From Aurantiochytrium sp. KH105 (lineage: Eukaryota > Sar > Bigyra > Thraustochytrida > Thraustochytriidae), in assembly GCA_003116975.1 (NCBI GenBank), contig BGKB01000303.1, positions 1-41,594 on the forward strand: a DNA stretch of 41,594 bases. The letters are read 5' to 3'. The notes below the pieces were generated by a model. That model made no database searches, was not told the DNA's origin, and saw only the letters and a program-made list of their open reading frames with translations. Below are positions 31,294 to 41,594 of the stretch, one piece after another. Made by a program: the position numbers and the translations under genes. How positions within the stretch are numbered: the first letter of the stretch is position 1; each line of letters opens with the position of its first letter.

Positions 31294-31900
31294 TCATCTA
31301 AAGTCTAAAGCGAGCTCCGGCGTGAGCAGCGGCTGCAGGTTTTTCAGGACCTCTTTGCGCTTGTCAATGCTCTTGATTCTCTTCGTCATGTACTGACGGA
31401 GACGCCGCGCCCGAACTTTGGCCCAGGCCTCTTGCACTGTCCTAAAGCTGGCATAGTATGGATCTGCGCTCCGTTTTGACGGGCAATTGGCAACGTGCTG
31501 ATGACAGCCTTGGCTGCTGTTCCCAGTATCCTTGAGACACCATGCACAGAAATAGCATGAGCAGTTGTTGCTGCACTTGAGCGCACAACACCCATCAAAA
31601 TCGGCAAAGGCTGCCGAGCAACGGGGGCACGTCATGGTCAAGATCTCATTCTGGATCTTGCGAACGTGCTTGTGCATTGTCGAATCGCGTCCTTGATTAC
31701 GAAGCGCTTCATTGACGCGCCGCTGGACATCACGTTCATGCTCCGTACCAATTCGCGTTCCGTATGCTTGCGCACAATCCTTTGAAGCACCTTGTAGTCC
31801 TTTTCTGGTACCGCAGCTGCAATGGTACGCCCGAATATACGGCGTTTGCAGCCGAATATTATGCATTCCATGCTGCCGTCTTTAAGAATCTACACGTAGC
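31294..31900 (-). pseudogene. Truncated RBR ubiquitin-ligase copy (RING2 end only)
   Basis: It is similar to the C-terminus of the 38196-41594 gene. One frame reads DGSMECIIFGCKRR and IAAAVPEKDYKVLQRIV, matching the stretch between RING1 and RING2. Near 31740-31755 the similarity switches frame and continues GTEHERDVQRRVNEALRNQG, then the RING2 block (CPRC, DGCCALKC, CYFCAWC, CHQHVANC) and the tail LQPLLTPELALDF to the stop at 31294. Upstream of about 31900 homology is lost or unrecognisable, with a stop in the joining stretch. RING1, kinase and ankyrin parts are absent. The 190-residue frame from the ATG at 31866 could still be expressed, but it lacks the parts an RBR ligase needs. It is the leftmost of three same-strand paralogues. 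Confidence 0.75.
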
Positions 31901-32484
31901 CGTCAGGTTTCCGCCGCCACGTTGCCACCGAGGTGCGCGCGGTCTTTGCATGCGGCGCGCCTGCCGAGCTCACAAGAGCCGTCGAAGTGAATTTGCACCT
32001 GGTTGCCCCGAGAAGAAAATCCAGCCTGGATAACCATACGATGATCCCGCGTGACCGAGCCGTCACCGTCCGCGTTAGGCAGGCGGATGGTCACACTTGA
32101 TCGTCCGCGAAAGGCAGCTCTAAAGGGAGAGCGACAAGGACACAAGTGAGAGCTTGATAAGTTCAAGAACGAGAACAGGACGACGATGAGGACGTTGAAG
32201 ACGCGAAGGCGCGAAGGAGTGTTTCCGGATGCGGTGCCGGCGATGCGAGCGAGCCACAAGAGGATTGGTGATCCAGAACGCGAGTGTGTTTGGCGAGCTG
32301 CGGTCCATGGAGGCGCGTGAGCTGAAAAGGCCATCTTGCGCTGTTCGAAGATTCGACCTTGTGAGCCAGCAGCAAGTAAGGCGAGGGGAAAGCCGCAGCA
32401 GCGTCTTTGGCCTCGACGAGCACTTCAGGTCACCGGTAAACCTCTATCAAGGCAACGACATTTCGAACATTCCCACAGCTTTTA
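31901..32484. other. Spacer between two RBR copies
   Basis: A minus-strand frame (31903-32334) reads SVTIRLPNADGDGSV and MVIQAGFSSRGNQVQIHFDG near its end, which is protein-like but unplaced. It may be a diverged remnant of the missing middle of the left copy. No gene is supported. Confidence 0.3.
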
Positions 32485-35400
32485 CTACTCAAATTTAAAG
32501 TTTTCGCCGACAATGTCCGGCGTGAGAAGAGGACGCAATTTGTTCTCGACGCTGGCACGCACGCCTGGGTCTTTGATTCTCTCTGCCATGTAGCGACGAA
32601 GACGCTGCACTCGAAGTCGAGCCCAAGCTTGCTGTACGACAGCAAAATTGCTAAACAATGGATCTCTTTCGCCAGCAGGCTTTGCCGTACATGTTGCAAC
32701 GTGCCGATGACAAGCATTTGAGTCATCGCCTGTGTCCTGCAGACACCACGCGCAGAAACGACACGGGCAAGCGGCACATGACAGAGCACAGCAGCCGCCA
32801 AAGTCAGCAAAGACCGCTAAGCAGCGCGGGCACGACATGGTCAGGACCTCATTTTGAATGGCGCGAATGTGATTCTGCGTCGTCGGGTCCAACCCGTGTT
32901 CGCGGAGCGCTGCGTCCACACGATCACGGAGCTGACGCTCTTGTTCGGCTGCAGCGTCTCGCTCAAAGTGCGCGCGCACAATGTCAAGCAGAGCTGCAAA
33001 ATCCTCGAGGCAAATGGCACACGAGGCCGCTTTTACTAGCTCAATCTGAAAGGCCCTGTGACGCAATGTGCAGTGGGTCGCTGTGTTGGATCTGCAGACT
33101 GAAGAGACGAAATGAGCGACTGCATAGCGTCGGGCGTTTCCGAGCCTTCATAGAGGTCCGCGAGGACCATTCCTGCGGAAAATAGATCCACAGCAGACTC
33201 TACCTTGTCGACATTTCCGCTGCGAAGCTCAGGGGCCATGTATTTTAAGGTGGCTTGCATAGGCTGCGTCATGGTCACATTGAGCATTTGTACACCATCA
33301 AAATCACCAAGAACAGGTGAAAGGCCTTGGGCGAGGAAGACATTTTCTGGCTTGACGTCGCAGTGCACGAAGCCTTGCGAGTGCAAATCGTCAAGGCCAG
33401 ACAAGAGACCAATGGCGATGCATCTGCGCGTCGCTACCTCTGCGTGTGGATTGTCGCGGATCCAAGCGGAAAGATCGCCGCCCGAATAACAGGGCATCAG
33501 CGTGCATCCATGATGCGCGTCTTGCATGAATACGCCTTGGATGCGCACAATGTAGGCTTATTTGATCCGGGCAAGCGCTGCAACCTGGCGATAAAAACGA
33601 CTGCTCCACTCTTCGTTGGCGAGATGAAAGGACTTGAGCACAAAGTCTCGGCCGTTGAGATCGCGCACTTTGAGCACGGACTTGCCGGGCTTGGACGCAA
33701 GCTCGCGAGGGTCTCAAAATCCCCGCGCTTTGCATTGGTCAGCCAAATACCCAGCGTGGACAGCTCCTTGGGTACGCTCTTGATCACGCCCAAGGTCTTG
33801 ATCCACTATTGATCTCCGAGCAATTCGGGATAATGTTCTTCCGCATGCCTCAGCACCCGTGCGCGCTCCCTGCGCAGTTCGCTGCCCAGCTTGTAAGCAC
33901 TCTCGATCTGAGCAAGCTCTTGCTCGAGGCCCGGAATTCTGGCCTGCGCTTCAGCATCTCCGTCCATGGCATCCTCACGGGTGCATTGGAGATGTAGTTC
34001 AAGATCTTCTCGCTTTCTCTTGTTTTGACGATTTTTCCTGATCATTTCCGTCACACGTGATCTATCCTGCGCCGAAACCCCGGGAACGTGCCGGGAAAGA
34101 GAAGCTGACAAGTCTGTCACGGCCGTCTGCAAGCGCGAGACCTCATTTTGGACTGTGCGAGTATAGTACAAGATCGTGCTGGTCAGGGCTCGACGCACAT
34201 CCTCCAACGGGGCGTCAGCCATGGGATCAACGTTCGTCAAGGTGTCGAGCTCTGCTTCAAGTGCTTGCTGCACATTGTGAAGCTCCGTCACGAGAACCCT
34301 TGCCCTTTCGGGATGTCTCAGCGCCATGAAGAAAGTTGATTGGATGCCAAGGCGCGCTGTGCTCTCATCCAAAGCATCGATGGCTGTTTCCGTGTGCTCG
34401 CGCGCAATGCTCGTGTCGTGTCGACGTTCCCAGGCCTTTACGGCTTCGATCGCAGCTTGCGTTGCTTCCTGCACTTGCTCAAAAGTCACTGGTACGTGAA
34501 CATCATCAATGTCCACAGGTTCTTTCAGAATATCCTCCCACAGACTATGATAGGCGTCCAGCACGGACTTGATTTCTGGGTCCGTTTCTATCTTTTCTAG
34601 CTGACCCTCGACTCCGCTCGACAGAGCATCTCGGATACCCGCAACGAGGTCGCATCGGGCTTCATTCCGTTGAGAAATCTTGTTCACGTCCGTCTTGACA
34701 GCCTCTTGAAGCGCAGTCAGCTCTTGCTCCTTTTCATGAAGGGTGGCTTGCTGCGTGTCAAAGTCTGCAAGAGATGCGACCGGGTCCTTGCGCAAAAGTT
34801 GCTCGGTAAAGATCTCGTGCAGCCTCGGATGGAGAGTGACTTTGCCTTCTCCTCGTTCTGTCCGCGCAAGCGAAACCTTTGCAGCTAATGCATCAACTTT
34901 GCTCGTTTGCTCAGGATCCGCGACCGCTTGGAGAAAGTCAAGCCGATCCTGTGCACTTGATATCCCCACTTGTTCGAGGCGAGCACTGGTGAGCTTGTGG
35001 GCTTCTTCCAATGTTCGCACACCCTGATTGAAAAGCTTAATGACAGTCACTCGCAGCGCCTTGGTGGCAAAGTGAGCGAGCGGCAACGATTGTACGAAAG
35101 ATAGAAAGGTGGTCAAGTCCATGCGATCTTTCCAAGAGGCAAGCGCAAGGGCCTCCATTATCCCGGGAGACTCGCTTGAGAGACCTGCGCTGTGCTCGAA
35201 AAGAAGCTTAGCTAGAACAAGGCTAGCTTCTTCGTCGTCGGCTCCGCAAGCGTAGATCATTGGGGTCAGGCCCAAGCTGTCTTGCGCATAAATCTGTGCG
35301 GCGTCTGCCACGAGCTCCTTTGCCTTGGAAACATCGCCATTCTTGCATGCTTGCATGAGAGGCGTCTGGCTCTCTTTGTGCATTGCTTGAGCACGGTCGA

Positions 35401-36185
35401 GGTTGGTTTCGAGATCTTTGTCACCGTTTTTTGTGCTGCATTTTTGAGAAAATTAAAAATGAACGTCAGATGGAGAGGTGGCGCAGACTCCGTTATTTCT
35501 GTGTAACTTACTTTTGCGTCTGCAACGACGCCACAAAAACGCTCCGCGGCTGCTGCAACTTGCCTTGCAGACCCCGCGCCACCTCCAACATTGTCGCGAA
35601 CTCTAGAAACGCAACGGCATCTTCGCGTTTACGGTACTTGGCCAGCGCCAGTGCGTCCCTCCCTTTCTTAGTTTGCATATCCAGAGCGGCGCCCGCCGCG
35701 TAGCACAGCTTGAGGCAGCGCAGGAGACCCGCCTCGGTGTGATGCGGTTCCTCTGGCTGTTGACATGCCAGCATGAGCGCGGTGTATCCAATCTTCTGCT
35801 GCATGTCAAGCTCTGCGCCGTGCTCAATGAGGGAGTGGACTGTGTCGGGCTGGTCGTAGCGGCACGCCCACATGAGCGCGGTCCATCCAGTGTTGTTCTG
35901 CAGGTCAAGCTTTGCGCCGCGCTCAATGAGCAACTGGGCCGTGTCGGGCTGGTCGCCGCACCCGAGCATGAGCGCGGTCAATCCATTGTTGGTCTGCAGG
36001 TCGAGGTTGGCCTTTTGCTCAACGAGCCACTGCGCGATGGCGGGGTGGCCCCCGGAGTTTTTGTGAAGAGCCCACATGAGCGGAGTGTGTTGTGCAAGCG
36101 TCACCGTCGCGTTGAGCAGGGCGGGGTCGTTCTGCACGGCGCGCTGCACGCCGGCGAGGTCGCCATTCTTGATGAGATTGTACAT
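32485..36185 (-). pseudogene. Decayed ankyrin-coil-kinase-RBR gene (middle copy)
   Basis: It is colinear with the open gene at 38196-41594. Order: ankyrin exon 35512-36185, intron 35437-35511 (GTAAGT...GCAG), then the large effector exon from 35436. Lesions seen by comparison: one extra T near 35400 (CCTTCGACC); a nonsense TAG at 33806-33808 where the homologue has GAG after CAA; a 1-nt loss near 33706-33713; a TAA at 33558-33560; an 8-nt loss near 33068; and an in-frame deletion of 66 codons near 33010 that fuses CAICL directly to EDFAALL and removes RING1. Kinase landmarks survive (HCDVKPEN, GDFDGV, YMAPEL), as do RING2 cysteines. Several independent breaks make sequencing error unlikely. 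The ankyrin part alone may still be translated and is listed separately. Confidence 0.85.
35508..36185 (-). CDS. Ankyrin-repeat sensor exon of the middle RBR copy (open frame)
   Basis: ATG at 36185 (MYNLIKNGDLAGVQ). Read unspliced it gives 225 residues and a stop just inside the intron. Spliced at GTAAGT (exon end 35512) it leaves two bases, phase 2. It has about five to six ankyrin repeats: TPLMWALHK, GLTALMLGCGDQPDTAQLLI, GWTALMWACRYDQPDTVHSL, GYTALMLACQQ, GRDALALAKY. Ankyrin stacks bind protein partners, so this is a plausible ligand- or partner-sensing module. In the neighbouring paralogue the corresponding place is taken by an LRR exon. No frame lesion was found within it, unlike the effector exon downstream. 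It may be a free-standing ankyrin protein or a remnant under weak decay. Confidence 0.6.
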   Translation of the reverse strand: MYNLIKNGDLAGVQRAVQNDPALLNATVTLAQHTPLMWALHKNSGGHPAIAQWLVEQKANLDLQTNNGLTALMLGCGDQPDTAQLLIERGAKLDLQNNTGWTALMWACRYDQPDTVHSLIEHGAELDMQQKIGYTALMLACQQPEEPHHTEAGLLRCLKLCYAAGAALDMQTKKGRDALALAKYRKREDAVAFLEFATMLEVARGLQGKLQQPRSVFVASLQTQK

Positions 36186-38195
36186 GCTTGCCAACCTGCG
36201 CGCGCGACGCTGTCCTCGCCAGAGGTCGTCCAGTTCGAGCGAGCCTCCTCAACTCATCCAACCGCGCGCCGATCCGCCCGATCCGCGCCGCTGCCGCTCT
36301 GCGCCGCTCTGCGCCGCGGCCTGCCGCCGCAGCCCGCGCTCTCCGCGCGCGGGTCTGGCCCGAGGGCGGTGGCCGGTATGGGCAGAAGAGGACGAGGGAG
36401 AGCGAGACGGTGTAAAGGTCACGCCGCAGCGCGACAATGGCAGCCCCAAGCGGGCGAGTAAAAAATGAAAAGAAAAAACAAGGGGGTTTGGATCGCTGGC
36501 CACAGGATCGTGGCAACCGCAGAAGAGCAAGACAGGACGAGACGTCGCGGTCCGTTGGGGTTTGGAGAGAACGTTGATGAATACTACCAGAGTCGCTCTC
36601 GAGGTGCTGTTTTGCCCTGTTTAGGCAACGAGATGTCTCAAATTGGTTGACGCGGGCAAAGTGCAGGGCGAGAAGACCATGGCACTTGAGCAGTGCCGGT
36701 CGAAGACAACTTCTCGTCCGCTTCTTCGTTTTTGGGCGGGACAGAGCAGTCAATCACGCGCGCGCGCGCATTGGGCGCAAGCCCGCTTGAATGATACGTC
36801 TGGCGCGCTTTATGAGCAAGCCATGCCTTTCAATACTGCAAGTACAAAATGGACGCAAGCTCGCGCGTCAAACTTCTCGGCCGAATGCCTTCGAGTAGCT
36901 GGCGCGGATGAGGATGCAGTGTGGACTTTCGCTTTGCGAAATTATGCAAAGAGCCCGCAAAGAAAAGGAGCCACAGGGCCACGGTCTTGAATGAGCAGTC
37001 ACAGCGAAGAGAAGAAAAAGAGGCGAACGAAGCGAGATGCTTTCAAAAACGGGTGGGCGTGGAGGCACCTTTCGTGGAGCCCCTTGTTGTCTGAGAAATC
37101 GACGTTGCACCCTCGGGCTCTTGGACATGACGAAGAAGCCGAGTTTCCTGATAGCAGAGCTAGCCAAATCAAGCTTGGACAGTCTTTTTGCGCTGCAGGC
37201 TCATTCAGGCTTGCACGTAAGCGAAACGCGCTCGTACCGGCAGACAGACTGAAGTGAACGAGATTAACCGGTGGAACCGAATCGTAGACATCGAGGACAG
37301 CAACGACCTCTTGACGTGCTCTTGCTCAGCTCACCTTGCATTGCCAAACAAGTGCGTGCGTGGGCCGACGTTGTTGTGCACTTTATCCTTCCCGTGAACT
37401 CACGCAAGGTCGCCGGGGTCATCGCGGCGTGCCGCGCTCGTCTTGACACGACCCTCGCCACCGCATCCCTCCTCTTCTTTTCTCTGCCCTGTTCTTGCGC
37501 GCGGCGCTGTCGCTCAACGACGCAACAGCAACCTTTTGCGTCTGTGTTGCTGCTGGCTGGCTGGCAACCTCGGTCGGGCGCTTGGAAACCTCTCTCCAAC
37601 GCGCAGATGAGGCAGGCGCACACCCCAAGCACACACCCTTCCGCGCACCCCTAATCCTGCATTCACGCGCACCCCTCCCAGGAAGCTAGCTGCCTGTACC
37701 GGGCGCTGAGGCTGTGGAGGGGGGCACTCAAGACAACAGAGTGGCTCTGCAGCGCGCTGCACGAGCACGAGGACGAAAAAGGCCGGCATTCGGTTTTGAG
37801 GGCCACGTCGGAATCTGAATAATCGCTCGAGAAACGCTCGGGCACGATACGCGTTTCGAGAACTGAGCCACGCATGGCAACATGGAAAAAAGAAACAAGT
37901 AGAAATGGGGATAACGCACCTTCTGCATGCCACTGGTGAGCGGTGTCAGACTCTTTTCCTTGTGATCATCACTACATAACAAGCACCTGTGAAAGAGATG
38001 ACAAGACTTGTGTACAAAGGACTGCCTGTACGCTCATGCACAAAGCCCGTCCGAACGTGCGAGCAAGCCATGCAAGAGCTCTTTGCTCCAATCCGTCGAG
38101 AACATCATCAAAAGGATGAGCCCACGAAATGGCGAGACTCAGACAAGGCAACAAAATGCGACCAATCAAATCGATTCTGTTCTTCTCGGCATCTA
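36186..38195. other. Intergenic region between two RBR paralogues
   Basis: About 2 kb. A GC-rich tract at 36200-36420 should be the promoter of the ankyrin gene. A minus stretch near 36990-37140 (MSKSPRVQRRFLRQQGAPRK...) has a basic, mitochondrial-presequence-like look but no continuation that I can support. Positions 37600-37690 contain CGCACCC/CACACCC repeats. The rest holds nothing that I can assign. Confidence 0.4.
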
Positions 38196-41100
38196 TTATT
38201 CGAACCTAAAGTTATCGCCGACAATATCTGGCGTGAGGAGAGGGCGCAGGCTCTGCTGGACGTGGGCACGCACGTCTGCGTCTTCGATCTTTTCCGCCAT
38301 GTAGAGACGAAGACGTTGTGCACGAAGCCGAGCCCACGCTTGCTTTACAACAGCAAAATCGCTAAAGAATGGGTCTTCTTCGCCAGCAGGCTTTGACGCG
38401 CATGTGGCAACGTGCTCATGACAAGCATCTGAGTCATTGCCTGTGTCTTGCAGACACCATGCACAAAAATAGCATGCGCAAGCGCCACATTTGAGCGCAC
38501 AGCAGTCATCAAAGTCAGCAAAGACTGTCGAGCAGCGCGGACACGACATGGCGAGGACCTCATCTTGAATGGCGCGAATGTGATTCTGCGTCCTCCGGTC
38601 CAATCCATGTTCGCGGAGCGCTGCGTCAACGCGGTCACGAAGCTGACGCTCTTGTTCGGCTGCAGCGTCTCGCTCAAAGTGCGCGCGCACAATGTCGAGT
38701 AGAGCTGCAAAGTCCTCGTCTGGAACCGCGGATGCAATGGCTCGACCAGAAACAAGGAGTTCACAGTCGGGCGCGACACAGCACATGCTTCCATCCCGTC
38801 GTACGTTGACGTGAGCCTGAGCTTGAGTCGCGGCGCGAACCGACTCGCTCAGGCACTCTTTGCACGTAAAGTGGCCGTCGGCGCAAGAGACGCCTCCACT
38901 GACTGGATAAACGTCGAGACAAATGACACATGAGGCCTTCTTCATAGGCTCGGCCTGGAAGGCTTCGTGACGCAAGGCCTCAAGTGCAGTGGGCCGCTGT
39001 GTCGGATTTGCAGACTGGAGAGACGAAATGAGTGCTTGAATTGCGTCAGATACCTCTGAGCCGTCAAAGAGCTCCGCGAGCACCACACCCACAGAAAACA
39101 TGTCCACGGCAGGCTCGACCTTGTCGACATTTCCGTTGCGGAGTTCTGGCGCCATGTACTTGATGGTGGCCTGCATCGGCTGCGTCATGGTCACATTGTG
39201 CGTCTGCACGCCGTCAAAGTCGCTCAGCACCGGCGACAGACCCTTTGCGAGAAAGACATTTTCTGGCTTGACATCGCAGTGCACGAAGCCTCGCGAATGC
39301 AGATCGTGCAGCCCGCTCAGAAGACCGATAGCGATGCGCAGACGCGTCGCCAAGTCTGCGTGCGAATGATCGCGAATCCACGTGGCGAGGTCGCCACCCG
39401 AATAAAACGGCATCAGAATGCAGCCATGATGCGCATCCTGCATGAAGGCGCCCTGAATCTGGACAACGTAGGCCGATTGAATCTGGGCAAGTGCCGCAAC
39501 TTGATGGTAAAAGCGACTGCTCCACGCCTCGCTGGCGAGATGAAACACCTTGAGCACGAGATCGCGGCCATCGGGGCCACGCACTTTTTGCACAGACTTG
39601 CCAGGCTTGGACGCAAGCTCCTTGAGAGTGACAAAGTGCTCGCGACGAGCCGTCGTCCGCCATAAGCCCAGCTTGGACAGCTCCAGCGGTGCCCCGTCGT
39701 CGCCCACACCCAGGCGCTTCAGCCACTCTTGGTTCCGGAGCAGCTCAGGGTAGTGCTCTTCTGCGTGACGCAACAAGCGAGCCCGCTTCTTGCGCAGCTC
39801 GCTGTCGAGTTTGTCAACACTTCCGGTTTGAGCAAGCTCTTGCTCCAGGTCAGCGATTCTCGCTTGAGCTTCCGCGTCACCTCCTCTGGCATCCTCGCGG
39901 GCGTCGTCGAGTTCGAAAGCAAGACGCTTGCGCCTTCTCGTCTTGTTTCTGAGGCTCTTGAGAAGAAGCTCTGCCCCCTCGGTGTTTGGCTCGGTAAGTC
40001 CAGACGTGAGGCGAGAGAGCAAATGCCCAAGGTCCTTTACGCGCGAGACCACGCTCGAAATCGTACGAGTGTAAAACGAGAACATGCAGGCCAACGCACG
40101 TCGCACTTTGTCGAGCGGGGCATCTGCCATGGGATTGCCTTTTGACAAGGCGTTGAGTTCCGCAACAAATGCTTGGTGCACATCCTGAAGTTCCAATACC
40201 AACTCCTGGGATCTCTCGGGATACGTCAGCGTCATGAAGAATGTAGGCTGAATGCCAAGGCACCTCGTGCTCTCTTCTAGTGCGTTGAGAGCTGCAGTGG
40301 TGCGCTCGCGTGCAGCAATCGTATCATGGCGAGCCTCCCACGCCTTGATGGCCTCCATCATGGTTCGAGTTGCCTCCTGTACTTGTCCAAAGGTCACTAG
40401 TTCCACTGCATCGTCGACGTTTGCCGGTTCACCCAGAATGTCTCGCCAGAGCTTGCGACAAGTATCGACCACGTCGTTTGCATCATCTTCAAGCTCATGA
40501 AGCTTGATTTGCGAACTCTTTGCGAGAGTCTCTCGAATATACGCGATAAGGTCGCGCCGCATCTGGTTCCGTTCATGGATCTTTTCTGGGTCTGTCTTGA
40601 CGGCTTCCTGCAGTGTGGCGAGTGCTTGCTCTTTCTCAGATACAGCTGCTTGCTGCGAGTTAAAGTCTGCAACGACTGCAATCGGGTTTTCGCGTGAGAG
40701 CTGCTCGGCAAAGAAATCACGCAGCATTGGATGCTGGAGTTCAGCCTTTTCCTCGCTGCGCTTTGCCCGGGCATTGGAAAGCTCCGTGGCAAGAATCTCG
40801 AGCTTGCTTGTTTGCCCAGGACCTACAAACACTTGCAGCAACGCACGGCGGTCTTGCAAGCTTGCTATCCCCAGTTTCTCAAGCTGGGCGGAAGTAAGAC
40901 TGCGAATCTTTTTCAATGTCTGCACGCCCTGCTCGTAAAGCTTGACAACCATCTCTCGCAGTGCGTTGGTTTGCAGCTGCGCTAACGGCAACGAGTGTAC
41001 GAAAAATAGGAAGGCGGACAGCTTCATATGATCCTTGGAAGAAGCATTCGCAATGGCCTCTCTTATTCCAAGAGACTCGCTCGAAAGACCTACGCTGTGC

Positions 41101-41594
41101 TTGAAAAGAAGCTTGGCTACAATAAGAGCATTGTTCTCATCCTTTGCTTCGCAAACGTGAAACAGCGCTGTCTGACCAAAAGTGTCCCGCGCGTCGATTT
41201 GAGTCCCGCCAATGACCAACTTTTCTGCCTCCAAGATGTCCCCGTTCTTGCACGCCTGCATAAGAGGCGTCTGACTCTGTTCGTACAGAGTTTGATTGCG
41301 TTCGAGAGCGGCATCGAGAGCAGGATTGTCGTAGTCGATGCTGTAATTTCAAAATGTCAGAAGTAGGAATTTTATGCGGTCTGTGGGTCCTCTTTGGGAC
41401 TTACCCGAGCGTTTGCAATGTTTTGTTTTCTGCGAGTGCGTTCGCCAGCGCCGTCCAGCCCTCGTGGCCAATGTGGTTGCAATCAAGACTGCGCCCGTCA
41501 TAACATGAGACGCCAAGATGAACGAAATCGCGCCAGTGTTTGCATTCCGTCGCATCCCATGTGAGCAGCCGTGTGCGAGATCTGATCAGCTCTT
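38196..41594 (-). CDS. LRR-ankyrin-coiled-coil-kinase-RBR E3 ligase (5' end outside window)
   Basis: Exons seen: LRR exon 41405-41488 (84 nt, LDCNHIGHEGWTALANAL..., phase 2 on both sides), intron 41341-41404, and a terminal exon 38196-41340. Further 5' exons lie beyond the window. Residues are numbered from Met at 41261. An ankyrin-like repeat pair (SQTPLMQACKNGD, GQTALFHVCEAKD) covers about 1-60. A long charged, helical region (about 100-540) contains coiled-coil stretches. A protein kinase covers about 545-760, with Lys571 (VLK), HCDVKPEN at 661-668 (Asp663), DFD instead of DFG at 681-683, and APEL. RING1 starts at Cys778 (CVIC...CADGHFTCKEC). RING2 starts at 907 (CPRC). Cys920 in DDCCALKC aligns with the RBR catalytic cysteine. 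RBR ligases pass ubiquitin through that cysteine. A kinase fused to an RBR suggests phosphorylation-controlled ubiquitination downstream of an LRR sensor. No lesion was found. Confidence 0.88.
41405..41488 (-). other. Single-LRR exon of the RBR gene
   Basis: An exon of exactly 84 nt with donor GTAAGT at 41404 and acceptor GCGCAG at 41489. It starts with T as third codon base and ends with two bases (GG), so it is symmetric phase 2-2, like the ten 84-nt exons of the ROCO gene. The LRR is of the same ribonuclease-inhibitor type. Confidence 0.9.

Noticed and set aside
36868..37167. Mitochondrial-presequence-like minus-strand frame
   Set aside because: It opens with TTG. The basic N-terminal look has no supported downstream protein and the antisense frame is equally open.

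Overview
The window is nuclear DNA of a eukaryotic microbe. Evidence: spliceosomal introns (GTAAGT-type donors, CAG acceptors), RNA polymerase III tRNA genes with T-run terminators, a myotubularin phosphatase, a BUD13-type splicing factor, and large multidomain proteins (LRR-ROC-COR-TIR; LRR/ankyrin-kinase-RBR ubiquitin ligase). GC-rich coding DNA, long repeat-bearing intergenic stretches and one-LRR-per-exon ROCO genes suggest a stramenopile, perhaps a labyrinthulomycete. That assignment is inference; no ribosomal marker is present.

Layout. 0-6 kb: a divergent pair, BUD13-like (minus, running off the left edge) and a myotubularin phosphatase (plus, one exon). About 1.9 kb separates them, holding three 328-bp tandem repeats and a GC-rich repeat tract. 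An unrecognised minus-strand gene with one in-frame TGA follows. 6-21 kb: a gene-poor tract with a dispersed ~300-bp repeat family, an AT-rich island, a minisatellite, one tRNA-Glu, several coding-like fragments and a broken LamG-type secreted-protein gene. 21.3-27.1 kb: a complete 13-exon LRR-ROC-COR-TIR gene on the minus strand. It has eleven single-LRR exons, all bounded by phase-2 introns; five lie in 341-bp tandem units, two of which are identical. 27-31.3 kb: GC-rich upstream DNA, a small membrane protein, copies of a 20-bp palindrome and a second tRNA-Glu. 31.3-41.6 kb: three same-strand paralogues of an ankyrin-coil-kinase-RBR gene. Two are decayed; the rightmost is open and continues beyond the window.

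How the parts fit. The right half looks like a receptor-type (immune-like) locus. A TIR effector with a ROC-COR switch and a kinase-RBR ubiquitin-ligase effector are each carried on one large 3' exon, entered at a phase-2 intron. Upstream lie exchangeable sensor exons: LRR exons in the ROCO gene and in the rightmost RBR gene, an ankyrin exon in the middle RBR copy. Recent tandem growth of LRR exons and duplication with decay of whole genes fit a fast birth-and-death gene family. The immune role is inference from architecture.
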